This document shows, piece by piece, positions 53,472 through 63,036 of a stretch of 64,000 nt of DNA. The notes below the pieces were generated by a model. That model was not told the DNA's origin. It did no database searches and saw only the letters and a list, made by a program, of their open reading frames with translations. The stretch is from assembly GCF_000282475.1 (NCBI RefSeq), contig NZ_AKJF01000125.1:22120-86119 (forward strand). Reading direction: 5' to 3'. The position numbers were made by a program, and so were the translations under genes. Source of the stretch: Pseudomonas sp. GM78. GTDB taxonomy: Bacteria > Pseudomonadota > Gammaproteobacteria > Pseudomonadales > Pseudomonadaceae. Within the stretch, counting starts at the first letter, position 1. Each line of letters begins with the position of its first letter.

Positions 53472-53489
53472 ACCAAGCGCTTGCTTGGT
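53472..53489. promoter_or_regulatory. AtuR operator 2
   Basis: ACCAAGCGCTTGCTTGGT, a perfect inverted repeat with 7-bp arms ACCAAGC and GCTTGGT and a 4-bp centre, 30 bp upstream of the atuA start. It probably overlaps the atuA promoter. Confidence 0.7.
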
Positions 53490-53519
53490 AGTCTCCCAAC
53501 ATTGTTGCCGGAGGTGGTT

Positions 53520-55322
53520 ATGGAGTTGACTGCGCCAAGAACAATTCGCATCGGTTGCGCCAGTGCCTTCTGGGGCGACACCTCGACCGCCGCCGCGCAA
53601 CTGGTGGAAGGCGGGCGCCTGGACTACCTGGTCTTCGATTACCTGGCCGAAATCACCCTGTCGATCATGGCTGGCGCACGGATGAAAGATCCCCAGGCCG
53701 GCTACGCCAACGACTTCATCGAAGTCCTCGCTCCTCTGCTCTCTCAACTAACCGAACAAAAGATCCGCGTCATCAGCAATGCCGGCGGGGTCAATCCACA
53801 AGCCTGTGCCGCTGCCCTGCAGGCAGCCTGCGACAAGGCTGGCGTCGCGCTGAAGATCGCCGTGCTGCTGGGCGATGACCTGCAACCGCAGTTCAAACAG
53901 CTGGCCCACCTCGGCATTCATGAAATGTTCAGCGCCGCCCCCCTGCCACCGATGTGTGTCTCGACCAACGCTTACCTGGGTGCGCCGGGCATCGTCGAAG
54001 CCCTGCGCCTGGGGGCGGACATCGTGATCACCGGGCGCGTGGTCGACAGCGCCGTGGTCAGTGGCGCGCTGGTGCATGAGTTCGGTTGGTCGTGGCACGA
54101 CTACGACAAACTGGCCCAGGCGGCGCTGGCCGGGCACATCATCGAATGTGGCGCCCAATGCACCGGCGGCAACTTCACCGACTGGCGCGATGTACCCGAT
54201 TACGAGCACATCGGTTTCCCCATCGTCGAAGTCAGCGCCGACAGCCAGTTCATCGTCAGCAAGCCCGAAGGCACGGGCGGCCTGGTCACATCCTTGACCG
54301 TGGGCGAACAGATGCTCTACGAGATCGGTGACCCGCGGGCCTATCTGCTGCCCGACGTGGTCTGCGATTTCACCCAGGTCAAACTCGTGCAGCAAGGCAG
54401 GAACGCGGTGCGGGTGCATGGCGCAAAAGGCTTGCCGCCCACCGCCCAGTACAAGGTCAGCGCCACGTACCCGGACGGTTTCCGCTGCACCGCCAGTTGC
54501 CTGATTGCCGGGATCGATGCGGTCGACAAGGCCCGCAGGGTCAGCGCTGCGATCATCGACAAGACTTCGCAGATGTTCAGCCAACGCGGCTGGGCACCCT
54601 ACAGCGAGGTGAACATTGAACTGCTCGGCAGTGAAGCCACGTACGGCCCCCACGGCCAGCGCCAGGACAGCCGCGAAGTGGTGATCAAGCTCGCGGTGCG
54701 CCATGCGCACAAGCCGGCATTGATCCTGTTCTCCCGGGAAATCGCCCAGGCCGCCACCGGCATGGCGCCAGGGCTGACCGGGATCGTCGGCGGCCGGCCG
54801 ACGGTGTATCCGCTGATCCGCTTGTTTTCGTTCCTGATCGACAAAACCGCCTGCACGCTGGAAATTGATCTCATGGGCCAGCGCCACCCGTGCGCCCTGC
54901 CCGCCCTCGATGTGCTCGACAGCGCCGACCTGCCCGTGCCATTTGAGCCACCCCGACCCACGGGACCGGCTGACGCCAGCGTCGCCTTGGTCAAGCTTGC
55001 GGTCGCCCGTTCCGGTGACAAGGGCAACCACAGCAACATCGGCGTCATGGCCCGCGAGCCGCAGTACCTGCCGTGGATTGCCGAAGCCCTGACCCCGGCA
55101 GTGATCGTCGACTGGATGAGCCATGTCCTCGACCCGATCCACGGGCGTGTCGAGCGCTGGTACCTGCCCGCCACCCACAGCCTGAATTTCCTCCTGGAAA
55201 ACGCTTTGGGTGGCGGCGGCGTGGCCAGCCTGCGGATCGATCCGCAGGGCAAGGCCTTCGCCCAGCAACTGCTGGAGATCCAGATACCGGTGCCGCAGCG
55301 CATCGCCGACCAGGTCAACTAG
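53520..55322 (+). CDS. atuA: AtuA, acyclic terpene utilisation protein (DUF1446)
   Basis: Encodes 600 residues of the AtuA family ([21 protein letters not shown] in parts; [24 protein letters not shown]-like [44 protein letters not shown]). AtuA is needed for citronellol and geraniol growth; its exact reaction is unclear. GGAGG lies seven bases before the ATG. First gene of the atu operon, with the stop 12 bp before atuB. Confidence 0.93.
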   Translation: MELTAPRTIRIGCASAFWGDTSTAAAQLVEGGRLDYLVFDYLAEITLSIMAGARMKDPQAGYANDFIEVLAPLLSQLTEQKIRVISNAGGVNPQACAAALQAACDKAGVALKIAVLLGDDLQPQFKQLAHLGIHEMFSAAPLPPMCVSTNAYLGAPGIVEALRLGADIVITGRVVDSAVVSGALVHEFGWSWHDYDKLAQAALAGHIIECGAQCTGGNFTDWRDVPDYEHIGFPIVEVSADSQFIVSKPEGTGGLVTSLTVGEQMLYEIGDPRAYLLPDVVCDFTQVKLVQQGRNAVRVHGAKGLPPTAQYKVSATYPDGFRCTASCLIAGIDAVDKARRVSAAIIDKTSQMFSQRGWAPYSEVNIELLGSEATYGPHGQRQDSREVVIKLAVRHAHKPALILFSREIAQAATGMAPGLTGIVGGRPTVYPLIRLFSFLIDKTACTLEIDLMGQRHPCALPALDVLDSADLPVPFEPPRPTGPADASVALVKLAVARSGDKGNHSNIGVMAREPQYLPWIAEALTPAVIVDWMSHVLDPIHGRVERWYLPATHSLNFLLENALGGGGVASLRIDPQGKAFAQQLLEIQIPVPQRIADQVN

Positions 55323-55334
55323 AGGATTGCCGCC

Positions 55335-56204
55335 ATGGCCTACGATTCGATTTTCAAAGCCGATCTGTTTGCCGGCCAGACCATCATCGTCACCGGTGGC
55401 GGCAGTGGCATTGGCCGCTGCACTGCCCACGAGCTGGCGGCCCTCGGTGCGCATGTGCTGCTGGTGGGGCGCAAGGCCGACAAGTTGAAAACCGTCGCGG
55501 CCGAGATCGCCGAAGACGGCGGCAAGGCCGACTGGGGTACCTGCGATATCCGTGAAGAAGAAGCGGTCACGCACCTTGTCAGCGAATTTATCCGCAAGCA
55601 CGGCCCGATTCACGGCCTGGTCAACAACGCTGGCGGCCAGTACCCGTCGCCACTGGCCTCGATCAATCTGAAGGGTTTTGAAACGGTGATGCGCACCAAT
55701 CTGTTGGGCGGATTCCTGATGGCCCGGGAAGTGTTCAACCAGTCCATGAGCAAGCACGGCGGCGCCATCGTCAACATGCTCGCCGACATGTGGGGCGGTA
55801 TGCCCGGCATGGGCCACTCGGGCGCGGCGCGCTCCGGCATGGACAACCTGACCAAGACCGCCGCCTTCGAATGGGGGCACGCCGGGGTCCGGGTCAACGC
55901 CGTGGCGCCGGGCTGGATCGCGTCCAGCGGCATGGACACCTACGAAGGTGCGTTCAAGGCGGTGATTCCGACCTTGCGGGAACACGTGCCGCTCAAGCGC
56001 ATCGGCACCGAATCGGAAGTCAGCGCGGCGATCGTTTTCCTGCTCAGCCCGGCCGCGGCGTTCATCAGCGGGAGCACCCTGCGCATCGACGGCGCGGCCA
56101 GCCTCGGCGGCCGGGCATGGCCGATTCACAAGGCGACCCACAGCGAGTCGTACAACGGCTTTCACCGTGCGTACTTGCCTGACGTCCTCAAGGACAAGGA
56201 ATAA
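55335..56204 (+). CDS. atuB: AtuB, short-chain dehydrogenase
   Basis: Encodes 289 residues: cofactor loop GGGSGIGRCTAHELA, INGLVNNAGG-like GLVNNAGGQYPS, and AARSGMDNLTKTAAFEW. The usual catalytic Tyr-x-x-x-Lys reads SGMDNLTK, with no Tyr at the expected site, so it may be a modified SDR. It is the second gene of the atu operon, 3 bp from atuC. AtuB in P. aeruginosa is a predicted SDR of the terpene pathway. Confidence 0.9.
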   Translation: MAYDSIFKADLFAGQTIIVTGGGSGIGRCTAHELAALGAHVLLVGRKADKLKTVAAEIAEDGGKADWGTCDIREEEAVTHLVSEFIRKHGPIHGLVNNAGGQYPSPLASINLKGFETVMRTNLLGGFLMAREVFNQSMSKHGGAIVNMLADMWGGMPGMGHSGAARSGMDNLTKTAAFEWGHAGVRVNAVAPGWIASSGMDTYEGAFKAVIPTLREHVPLKRIGTESEVSAAIVFLLSPAAAFISGSTLRIDGAASLGGRAWPIHKATHSESYNGFHRAYLPDVLKDKE

Positions 56205-56207
56205 CCC

Positions 56208-57824
56208 ATGCCGGTGATCGAGTCGCAACTGGACCCCCACAGCGAACAGTTCGCCCGCCATCACATGGCGATGCTGGACGCCCTCGAGCAGGTTCGCAGA
56301 CTTGAACAGAACCTGCTGGACAAGGCTGCCGAGGCCAGGCCCAGGTTCGAAAAACGCGGCCAGTTGCTGCCCCGCGAACGCCTCAACCTGTTGCTCGATC
56401 CTGGTGCGCCGTTTCTCGAACTGGCCAGCCTGGCCGGCTACAAGTTGCACGACGACAAGGACGGCAGTTCGGCCGGCGGCGGCCTGATCGCCGGGATCGG
56501 TTACGTGTCGGGGGTGCGGGTGCTGGTGGTGGCCAACAACAGTGCGATCAAGGGCGGCACCATTTCCCCCTCGGGCCTGAAAAAGTCCCTGCGCCTGCAA
56601 CAGATCGCCATGGAAAACAAACTGCCGGTGATTACCCTCGCCGAGAGTGGCGGCGCCAACCTCAATTATGCGGCGGAGATTTTCGTCGAAGGCGCGCGCT
56701 GCTTTGCCAACCAGGCACGGATGTCGGCCATGGGCCTGCCGCAGATTACCGTGGTCCATGGCTCGGCGACGGCGGGCGGTGCCTATCAGCCGGGGCTGTC
56801 GGACTATGTGGTGGTGGTACGCGGCAAGGCCAAGCTGTTCCTGGCCGGCCCGCCTCTTTTGAAAGCGGCAACCGGAGAAGTCGCCACCGACGAGGAACTG
56901 GGCGGCGCCCAGATGCACGCGCAAACCGCCGGCACCGCCGAATACCTGGCCGAGAACGACGCCGACGGCGTGCGCCAGGTGCGCGAGATCGTCAGCCTGC
57001 TGCCCTGGAATGCGCGCTTGCCGGTGTTGCCTGCCAGGCAATGGCAGGAGCCGCTCTACCCCATCGACCAATTGCTGGGCCTGATCCCGGATGACCCGAA
57101 AAAACCCTACGACGTGCGCGAGATCATCGCCCGCATCGCCGATGGCTCGAACTTCCTCGAATTCAAGGCCGAGTTCGATCAGCAGACCGTTTGCGGCCAA
57201 CTGCAAATCCAGGGCCGCGCCTGCGGATTCATCGGCAACAACGGTCCGATCACACCCAAGGGCGCGAGCAAGGCTGCGCAATTCATTCAGCTGTGCGACC
57301 AGAGCCAGACACCGCTGCTGTTTTTCCACAACACCACCGGCTTCATGGTCGGCACCGAATCGGAGCAGCAAGGGGTGATCAAGCACGGCGCAAAGATGAT
57401 CCAGGCAGTGGCCAATGCCCGGGTGCCGAAACTGACCATCGTGGTGGGCGGCTCCTATGGCGCCGGCAACTACGCGATGTGCGGCCGTGGCCTGGACCCG
57501 CGTTTCATCTTCGCCTGGCCCAACAGCCGCACCGCCGTCATGGGCGGCGCCCAGGCCGGCAAGGTGCTGCGCATCGTCACCGAGGCCAAGCAGGCCAAGG
57601 ACGGCCTGGTGCCCGACCCGAAAATGCTCGACATGCTCGAACAGGTTACCGCACAGAAACTCGACAGCCAGTCCACGGCGCTTTATGGCAGCGCCAATCT
57701 GTGGGACGACGGCCTGATCGATCCACGTGACACCCGTACCCTGCTCGGTTACTTGCTGGATATCTGTCACGAGGCCGAGGTGCGTTCGCTGCAAACCAAC
57801 AGCTTCGGTGTCGCGCGTTTTTAG
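56208..57824 (+). CDS. atuC: AtuC, geranyl-CoA carboxylase beta subunit
   Basis: Encodes 538 residues of the acyl-CoA carboxyltransferase family. Marks are RERLNLLLDPGAPFLE, SSAGGGLIAGIGYVSGVRV in parts, ESGGANLNYAAEIF, GGAYQPGLSDYVV and GSYGAGNYAMCGRG. With AtuF it carboxylates cis-geranyl-CoA in citronellol catabolism; methylcrotonyl-CoA carboxylase is the close alternative, and operon context favours geranyl. A dispersed repeat separates it from atuD. Confidence 0.92.
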   Translation: MPVIESQLDPHSEQFARHHMAMLDALEQVRRLEQNLLDKAAEARPRFEKRGQLLPRERLNLLLDPGAPFLELASLAGYKLHDDKDGSSAGGGLIAGIGYVSGVRVLVVANNSAIKGGTISPSGLKKSLRLQQIAMENKLPVITLAESGGANLNYAAEIFVEGARCFANQARMSAMGLPQITVVHGSATAGGAYQPGLSDYVVVVRGKAKLFLAGPPLLKAATGEVATDEELGGAQMHAQTAGTAEYLAENDADGVRQVREIVSLLPWNARLPVLPARQWQEPLYPIDQLLGLIPDDPKKPYDVREIIARIADGSNFLEFKAEFDQQTVCGQLQIQGRACGFIGNNGPITPKGASKAAQFIQLCDQSQTPLLFFHNTTGFMVGTESEQQGVIKHGAKMIQAVANARVPKLTIVVGGSYGAGNYAMCGRGLDPRFIFAWPNSRTAVMGGAQAGKVLRIVTEAKQAKDGLVPDPKMLDMLEQVTAQKLDSQSTALYGSANLWDDGLIDPRDTRTLLGYLLDICHEAEVRSLQTNSFGVARF

Positions 57825-57826
57825 TT

Positions 57827-57931
57827 GATCGTTCCCACGCTCTGCGTGGGAATGCAGCCCGGGACGCTCCGCGTCCCAGAAGCGGACGCAGAGCGTCCAT
57901 TGAGGCATTCCCACGCAGAGCGTGGGAACGA
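57827..57931. repeat. Dispersed palindromic repeat, family A, copy 3 (full)
   Basis: GATCGTTCCCACGCTCTGCG ... CGTGGGAACGA encloses the paired GGGACG / CGTCC stems, about 105 bp. Both outer hairpins are intact. It lies inside the atu operon between atuC and atuD, 26 bp before the atuD start. Confidence 0.85.
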
Positions 57932-57957
57932 GCGGGTTCGTCAGGAGAACAACAAGA

Positions 57958-59115
57958 ATGATCTTCACCCAGGAACACGAAGCACTGCGTCGCACCGTTC
58001 GCCAATTCGTGGATCACGAGATCAATCCTTACGTCGAGGAATGGGAAAAGGCCGGGCGCTTTCCGATCCACGAGATCTTTCGCAAGGCCGGCGACCTCGG
58101 CCTGCTGGGCATCAGCAAACCGGAAAAATTCGGCGGCATGGGCCTGGACTACAGCTACTCGATCGTCGCCGCCGAAGAGTTCGGCACCATTCATTGCGGT
58201 GGGATTCCCATGTCGATCGGCGTGCAGACCGACATGTGCACCCCGGCCCTGGCGCGTTTCGGTTCCGATGAGTTGCGCGAAGAGTTCCTGCGCCCGGCCA
58301 TCAGCGGCGAGAAGGTCGGCTGCATCGGCGTCTCCGAAGTCGGCGCGGGCTCCGACGTGGCCGGCTTGAAAACCACCGCGCGCAAGGACGGCGACGATTA
58401 CGTGATCAACGGCAGCAAGATGTGGATCACCAACTCGCCGAGCGCCGATTTCATCTGCCTGCTGGCCAACACCTCGGACGACAAACCGCACATCAACAAG
58501 TCGCTGATCATGGTGCCGATGACCACCCCGGGCATCAGCCTCAGTTCGCACCTGGACAAACTCGGCATGCGCAGCTCGGAAACCGCCCAGGTGTTTTTCG
58601 ACAACGTGCGGGTGCCACAGCGCAATCGCATTGGTCATGAAGGCGCGGGGTTCATGATGCAGATGTTGCAGTTCCAGGAGGAACGCCTGTTCGGTGCGGC
58701 CAACATGATCAAGGGCCTGGAATATTGCGTCGACAGCACCATCGAGTATTGCAAGGAGCGCAAAACCTTCGGCAGTGCGCTGATCGACAACCAGGTCATT
58801 CACTTTCGCCTGGCCGAGTTGCAAACCGAGATCGAATGCCTGCGGGCGCTGGTCTATCAAGCCACCGAGCAATACATCAAGGGCCAGGACGTCACGCGCC
58901 TGGCGTCCATGGCCAAGCTCAAGGCCGGTCGCCTGGGCCGCGAGGTCAGCGACAGCTGCCTGCAATACTGGGGCGGCATGGGCTTCATGTGGGACAACCC
59001 GGTGGCGCGCGCCTACCGCGACGTGCGCCTGGTGTCGATCGGCGGCGGTGCCGACGAAATCATGCTGGGGATCATCTGCAAGCTCATGGGCATCCTGCCG
59101 GGGAAACACAAATGA
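57958..59115 (+). CDS. atuD: AtuD, acyl-CoA dehydrogenase (citronellyl-CoA type)
   Basis: Encodes 385 residues of the FAD acyl-CoA dehydrogenase family: GCIGVSEVGAGSDVAGLKTTA in parts, WITNSPSADFICLL, ERLFGAANMIKGLEYCVD in parts and the C-terminal YWGGMGFMWDNPVARAYRDVRL in parts. It should oxidise citronellyl-CoA. AGGAG lies ten bases before the ATG; a longer frame begins inside the repeat and is rejected. It overlaps atuE by 4 bp. Confidence 0.92.
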   Translation: MIFTQEHEALRRTVRQFVDHEINPYVEEWEKAGRFPIHEIFRKAGDLGLLGISKPEKFGGMGLDYSYSIVAAEEFGTIHCGGIPMSIGVQTDMCTPALARFGSDELREEFLRPAISGEKVGCIGVSEVGAGSDVAGLKTTARKDGDDYVINGSKMWITNSPSADFICLLANTSDDKPHINKSLIMVPMTTPGISLSSHLDKLGMRSSETAQVFFDNVRVPQRNRIGHEGAGFMMQMLQFQEERLFGAANMIKGLEYCVDSTIEYCKERKTFGSALIDNQVIHFRLAELQTEIECLRALVYQATEQYIKGQDVTRLASMAKLKAGRLGREVSDSCLQYWGGMGFMWDNPVARAYRDVRLVSIGGGADEIMLGIICKLMGILPGKHK

Positions 59116-59909
59116 GTACCCTGCCGGTTTGCCAGACCCTGCTGCTCGAACTGCACAACGGTGTGCTGCACATCACCCTCAATCGACCGGACTGTCGTAA
59201 CGCTATGAGCCTGCAAATGGTCAGCGAACTGCGTGCGATGCTGGCGGCGGTGCACGATGACCGGGGGATCAGGGCCTTGGTGATCGGCGGTGCCGGCGGG
59301 CATTTCTGTGCCGGGGGCGACATCAAGGACATGGCCAACGCACGCACTCAAGGTCCGGGCGCGCACCGCGATTTGAATCGGTTGTTCGGTGCGTTGCTGC
59401 AAGAGGTGCAGCACGCGCCGCAAGTGGTGATCACTGTCCTGCAGGGCGCGGTGCTCGGTGGTGGTTTCGGCCTGGCCTGTGTCAGCGATATTGCCTTGGC
59501 CGATCACCAGGCGCAGTTCGGCCTGCCGGAAACCAGCCTCGGCCTGTTGCCAGCGCAGATTGCGCCGTTCGTGGTGCAGCGCATCGGCCTGACCCAGGCC
59601 CGCCGCCTGGCCCTGACCGCGGCACGTTTCGACGGCACCCAGGCACGGCGGATGGGGCTGGTGCATTTTGTCGAGCACGATGCCCAGGCGTTGGCCGAGC
59701 GCCTCGATGAGGTGCTGGCCCATGTGCTGTGTTGTGCGCCGCAAGCGAATGCGATGACCAAGAAACTTCTGCTGGCGAGTGCCGGACAACCGTCGGATGC
59801 CCTGCTGGATCAGGCAGCCGAATGGTTCAGCGACGCGCTGACCGGGGCGGAAGGGGTCGAGGGGACCCTGGCTTTTGTGCAAAAGCGGAAACCGGGGTGG
59901 GCCTCCTAA
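59112..59909 (+). CDS. atuE: AtuE, enoyl-CoA hydratase (isohexenylglutaconyl-CoA hydratase type)
   Basis: Encodes 265 residues. Crotonase marks: LNRPDCRNAMSLQM, AGGDIKDM, GGFGLACVSDIALADHQAQFGLPETSLGLLP in parts. It should hydrate isohexenylglutaconyl-CoA. The ATGA overlap with atuD (59112-59115) shows translational coupling; it is followed by a REP doublet before atuF. Confidence 0.92.
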   Translation: MSTLPVCQTLLLELHNGVLHITLNRPDCRNAMSLQMVSELRAMLAAVHDDRGIRALVIGGAGGHFCAGGDIKDMANARTQGPGAHRDLNRLFGALLQEVQHAPQVVITVLQGAVLGGGFGLACVSDIALADHQAQFGLPETSLGLLPAQIAPFVVQRIGLTQARRLALTAARFDGTQARRMGLVHFVEHDAQALAERLDEVLAHVLCCAPQANAMTKKLLLASAGQPSDALLDQAAEWFSDALTGAEGVEGTLAFVQKRKPGWAS

Positions 59910-59912
59910 AAG

Positions 59913-60001
59913 CATCGCTGGCAAGCCAGCTCCCACAGGGATCTGCGCCGCACACAAAACCTGTGGGAGCTGCGGTGCGACGATTCGACTTGCCAGCGAT
60001 G
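59913..60001. repeat. REP-type doublet, family B (imperfect)
   Basis: CATCGCTGGCAAGCCAGCTC with CCACAGG and the partner CCTGTGGGAGCTGCG ... CTTGCCAGCGATG form arms separated by ~35 bp, inside the atu operon between atuE and atuF. Confidence 0.72.
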
Positions 60002-60039
60002 AGGCCTTCATATTCACCGCACATCAAAGGGAATGAACC

Positions 60040-62001
60040 ATGCCCGGATTCAGCAAAATCCTGATCGCCAACCGCGGTGAAATCGCCTGCCGCATCCAGC
60101 GCACCGCCCAGGCTCTGGGCTACCGCACCGTCGCCGTATTCAGCGATGCCGACGCCGATGCCCTGCATGTGCAAATGGCCGACGAAGCGGTAAACATCGG
60201 CCCGGCCCCGGTGCAACAGTCCTACCTGAACACCCAGGCGCTCATCGACGCCGCCCGACGTACCGGGGCTGACGCCATTCATCCGGGCTACGGTTTCCTT
60301 TCGGAAAATACCGCTTTCGCCCGCGCCTGCCAGGACGCCGGCATCACCTTCATCGGGCCCAGCCCCGAAGCCATCGAACTGATGGGCAGCAAACGTCGGT
60401 CGAAAATCGCCATGCTCGCTGCCGGCGTGCCCTGCATCGAGGGTTATCAAGGGGCCGAACAGGACGATGCCACCCTCATCCGCGAAGCCGCCCGCATCGG
60501 CTACCCGCTGATGATCAAGGCCAGTGCCGGCGGTGGTGGGCGTGGCATGCGCCTGGTGCACGGCGCCAGCGAGATGGAGCAACAGCTGCGCAGCGCTCGC
60601 TCCGAAGCCTTGCACGGCTTTGGCAGTGACGAGCTGATCCTCGAGCAGGCGTTGATCGAACCGCGTCATGTCGAGGTGCAACTGTTCGGCGACTCGCACG
60701 GTAACCTGATCTACCTTGGCGAGCGCGATTGCTCGATCCAGCGTCGCCACCAGAAAGTCATCGAAGAGGCCCCCTGCCCCGTGATGACGAGTCAGTTGCG
60801 CCAGGCCATGGGCGAAGCGGCGCTCAAGGCCGGGCGCGCGGTCAACTATGTCGGCGCGGGCACGGTGGAATTCCTGCTGGATGCGCGCGGACAGTTTTAT
60901 TTCCTGGAAATGAACACCCGGCTGCAAGTGGAACATCCGGTGACCGAACTCATCACCGGACTGGACCTGGTGGCCTGGCAGTTGAACATCGCCCAGGGGC
61001 AAGCGCTGCCGCTGCGTCAGGAGGACGTGCAACTCAAGGGACATGCCATGGAGGTGCGCTTGTACGCGGAGGACCCAGCCCAAGGTTTCCTGCCACAGAC
61101 CGGACGCATCGTGGCATGGGAACCGTGCTTGCAGGACGGCGTGCGGGTCGACCATGGACTGGTCGAAGGCCAGGACATCAGCCCCTTCTACGACCCGATG
61201 CTGGGCAAAATCATCGCCCACGGCCAGACCCGCGAAGAGGCCCGGCGCAAGTTGCTGCGGGCCGTACAGGACTGCGTGCTGCTGGGGGTACAGAGCAACC
61301 AGCGCTTGCTCGCCAGCCTGCTGCAACATCCACAATTCATCGGCGGCGAATTCAGTACCGGCTTCATCGAGCAGCATTTCGCCGAGCATCCCTGTTTGCA
61401 GCGCCAGGTGCCGAGCGCCGAACAACTGGCGATTGCCGCGGCGCTGTTCTATCAGGCATCCGCACAGGCGCATCCAGTGGCATTGGCGGGTTGGCGCAAC
61501 AACGCCAGCGTGCCCCTGCACTATCGCCTCGCACTGGACGATCAGGTCTGGCCGGTGGCGTTGCATGCGGTTCCCGGCGAGCCGCTGCGGATTGAAGTCG
61601 CCAGCCGCCACCTCGAACTGAAGACCATCCAGAGCGACGGCCGTTGGGCCACCCTGCAAATCGACGGCATCCGCCAGCGCCATGCCTACCGCCTGGAGGC
61701 CGGGCACCTCTGGTTGTACGCAGATTCAGGCAGCCTGCGCCTGGTGGATCGCACTCATGCGCCGGCCTGCAGCCAGGCCAGTGCCAGCTGCGGCACCCTC
61801 AAGGCGCCAATGGACGGTGCGGTCATCGACGTGTTGGTCAGTGAAGGCAGCAAGGTCAGCAAAGGCCAACTGCTGGTGGTGCTGGAAGCCATGAAAATGG
61901 AGCACCCGCTCAAATCGGGCATCGACGGCGTGCTCAAACGCTTGCAGGTGCAGGTCGGCGACCAGGTGAAAAACCGGCAGATTCTGCTGGAGGTCGAATA
62001 A
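60040..62001 (+). CDS. atuF: AtuF, geranyl-CoA carboxylase alpha subunit (biotin carboxylase)
   Basis: Encodes 653 residues: biotin carboxylase N-domain (LIANRGEIACRIQRTAQALG in parts), ATP-grasp with MIKASAGGGGRGMRLV, HVEVQLFGDSHGN, FLEMNTRLQVEHPVTELITG in parts, then a C-terminal BCCP with biotinyl Lys619 in EAMKMEHPLK. Partner of AtuC. It begins 130 bp after atuE, with AAGGGAATGAACC upstream. atuG and atuH, next in P. aeruginosa, are not seen downstream. Confidence 0.93.
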   Translation: MPGFSKILIANRGEIACRIQRTAQALGYRTVAVFSDADADALHVQMADEAVNIGPAPVQQSYLNTQALIDAARRTGADAIHPGYGFLSENTAFARACQDAGITFIGPSPEAIELMGSKRRSKIAMLAAGVPCIEGYQGAEQDDATLIREAARIGYPLMIKASAGGGGRGMRLVHGASEMEQQLRSARSEALHGFGSDELILEQALIEPRHVEVQLFGDSHGNLIYLGERDCSIQRRHQKVIEEAPCPVMTSQLRQAMGEAALKAGRAVNYVGAGTVEFLLDARGQFYFLEMNTRLQVEHPVTELITGLDLVAWQLNIAQGQALPLRQEDVQLKGHAMEVRLYAEDPAQGFLPQTGRIVAWEPCLQDGVRVDHGLVEGQDISPFYDPMLGKIIAHGQTREEARRKLLRAVQDCVLLGVQSNQRLLASLLQHPQFIGGEFSTGFIEQHFAEHPCLQRQVPSAEQLAIAAALFYQASAQAHPVALAGWRNNASVPLHYRLALDDQVWPVALHAVPGEPLRIEVASRHLELKTIQSDGRWATLQIDGIRQRHAYRLEAGHLWLYADSGSLRLVDRTHAPACSQASASCGTLKAPMDGAVIDVLVSEGSKVSKGQLLVVLEAMKMEHPLKSGIDGVLKRLQVQVGDQVKNRQILLEVE

Positions 62002-62072
62002 GCCGCTAGGCGTAACCGCTGGCTTTGGCTACGCTCAAGCCCTATCAGCATGCGGATACCGGGAACCCTGCG

Positions 62073-62615
62073 ATGCCTCACTGGTTGGTCATTGATCTGG
62101 AAGCCACCACCGATGAGGGTGGTTGGCCCATTACGGAAATGGAAATCATCGAAATCGGTGCCACCCTGGTGGATCACAAAGGCCGAGAGCTGGATTTTTT
62201 CCAGCGATTCGTGCGCCCGTTGCGGCGCCCTTTGTTGACGCCGTTTTGCCGGGAATTGACGCACATCACCCAGGCCAACATCGATGCCGCACAGCCCATG
62301 GGCGAAGTCTGGGCGGCGTTCGAGCGCTGGTTGGGCCAACATCACCCGCGGCTTGAAGGTTGGGTCAGCTGGGGCGACTACGATCGCAAACAGTTGCTCC
62401 AGGATTGGCAACGCCTGGCACTCGACAGCGCTTTGAGCCAGGTGCCGCACATGAATCTCAAGCAGCGCTTTGCCAAGGCCCGGCGCCTGGAACGACCGTT
62501 GGGGCTCAACGGCGCCCTGCAACTGGCGGGACTGCAGTTCAGCGGCCAGCAACACCGGGCGCTGGAAGACGCACGCAATACCGCGCGCCTGTTGCCCCTT
62601 GTCCTTGCGCTTTAG
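62073..62615 (+). CDS. ERI1-like 3'-5' exonuclease domain protein
   Basis: Encodes 180 residues of the DEDDh exonuclease fold: WLVIDLEATTDEGGW (first Asp and Glu), SWGDYDRKQL and HRALEDARNTARLL (final His-Asp). Bacterial homologues are uncharacterised; RNA trimming is a guess. The ATG follows GGGAACCCTGCG; a longer frame from 62025 is not conserved. Confidence 0.84.
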   Translation: MPHWLVIDLEATTDEGGWPITEMEIIEIGATLVDHKGRELDFFQRFVRPLRRPLLTPFCRELTHITQANIDAAQPMGEVWAAFERWLGQHHPRLEGWVSWGDYDRKQLLQDWQRLALDSALSQVPHMNLKQRFAKARRLERPLGLNGALQLAGLQFSGQQHRALEDARNTARLLPLVLAL

Positions 62616-62684
62616 AGAGGTGACTAGGTCTTGGGCCTTGTGCATACTGGCCAGCCCTTTTTAGCCCTTTTCGAGGAATCGCCC

Positions 62685-62969
62685 ATGTTTAAAGTCAACG
62701 AGTACTTCGACGGCACCGTCAAGTCGATCGCCTTTGGCACTGCTGAAGGTCCAGCGACCATCGGCGTCATGGCTCCGGGCGAATACGAGTTTGGCACCAG
62801 CCAGCGTGAAATCATGCACGTGGTGTCCGGCGCCCTGACCGTCAAGCTCCCGGACAGCAGCGACTGGGAAACCTTCGCCGCCGGCAGCCAGTTCAACGTG
62901 CCAGCCAACAGCAAGTTCCAGCTCAAAGTGGCCGTCGACACCGCCTACCTGTGCGAATACCGCGGCTAA
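62685..62969 (+). CDS. ppnP: PpnP, pyrimidine/purine nucleoside phosphorylase
   Basis: Encodes 94 residues of the small cupin family formerly called DUF1255/Yai[36 protein letters not shown] in parts, [15 protein letters not shown] and [17 protein letters not shown]. It phosphorolyses purine and pyrimidine nucleosides. Length equals the family. GAGG lies 9 bases upstream. A 15-bp terminator follows. Confidence 0.93.
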   Translation: MFKVNEYFDGTVKSIAFGTAEGPATIGVMAPGEYEFGTSQREIMHVVSGALTVKLPDSSDWETFAAGSQFNVPANSKFQLKVAVDTAYLCEYRG

Positions 62970-62989
62970 AAACCCCGGGTTCACCGCAA

Positions 62990-63023
62990 AAAAATGCCCG
63001 TGTCCAGCGACACGGGCATTTTT
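62990..63023. terminator. Bidirectional terminator between ppnP and the MOSC gene
   Basis: AAAAATGCCCGTGTC and GACACGGGCATTTTT are perfect 15-bp arms around a 4-base loop. Confidence 0.92.
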
Positions 63024-63036
63024 CGTTGAAGGGCGT

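Noticed and set aside
53748-57995. 1415-codon open frame on the minus strand across atuA, atuB and atuC
   Set aside because: It is the antisense shadow of three well-recognised genes; its translation is His/Gly/Arg-rich with no domain, and high GC content makes such frames common.
59827-61707. 626-codon minus-strand frame opposite atuF
   Set aside because: Antisense to a clear biotin carboxylase; no supporting motif.
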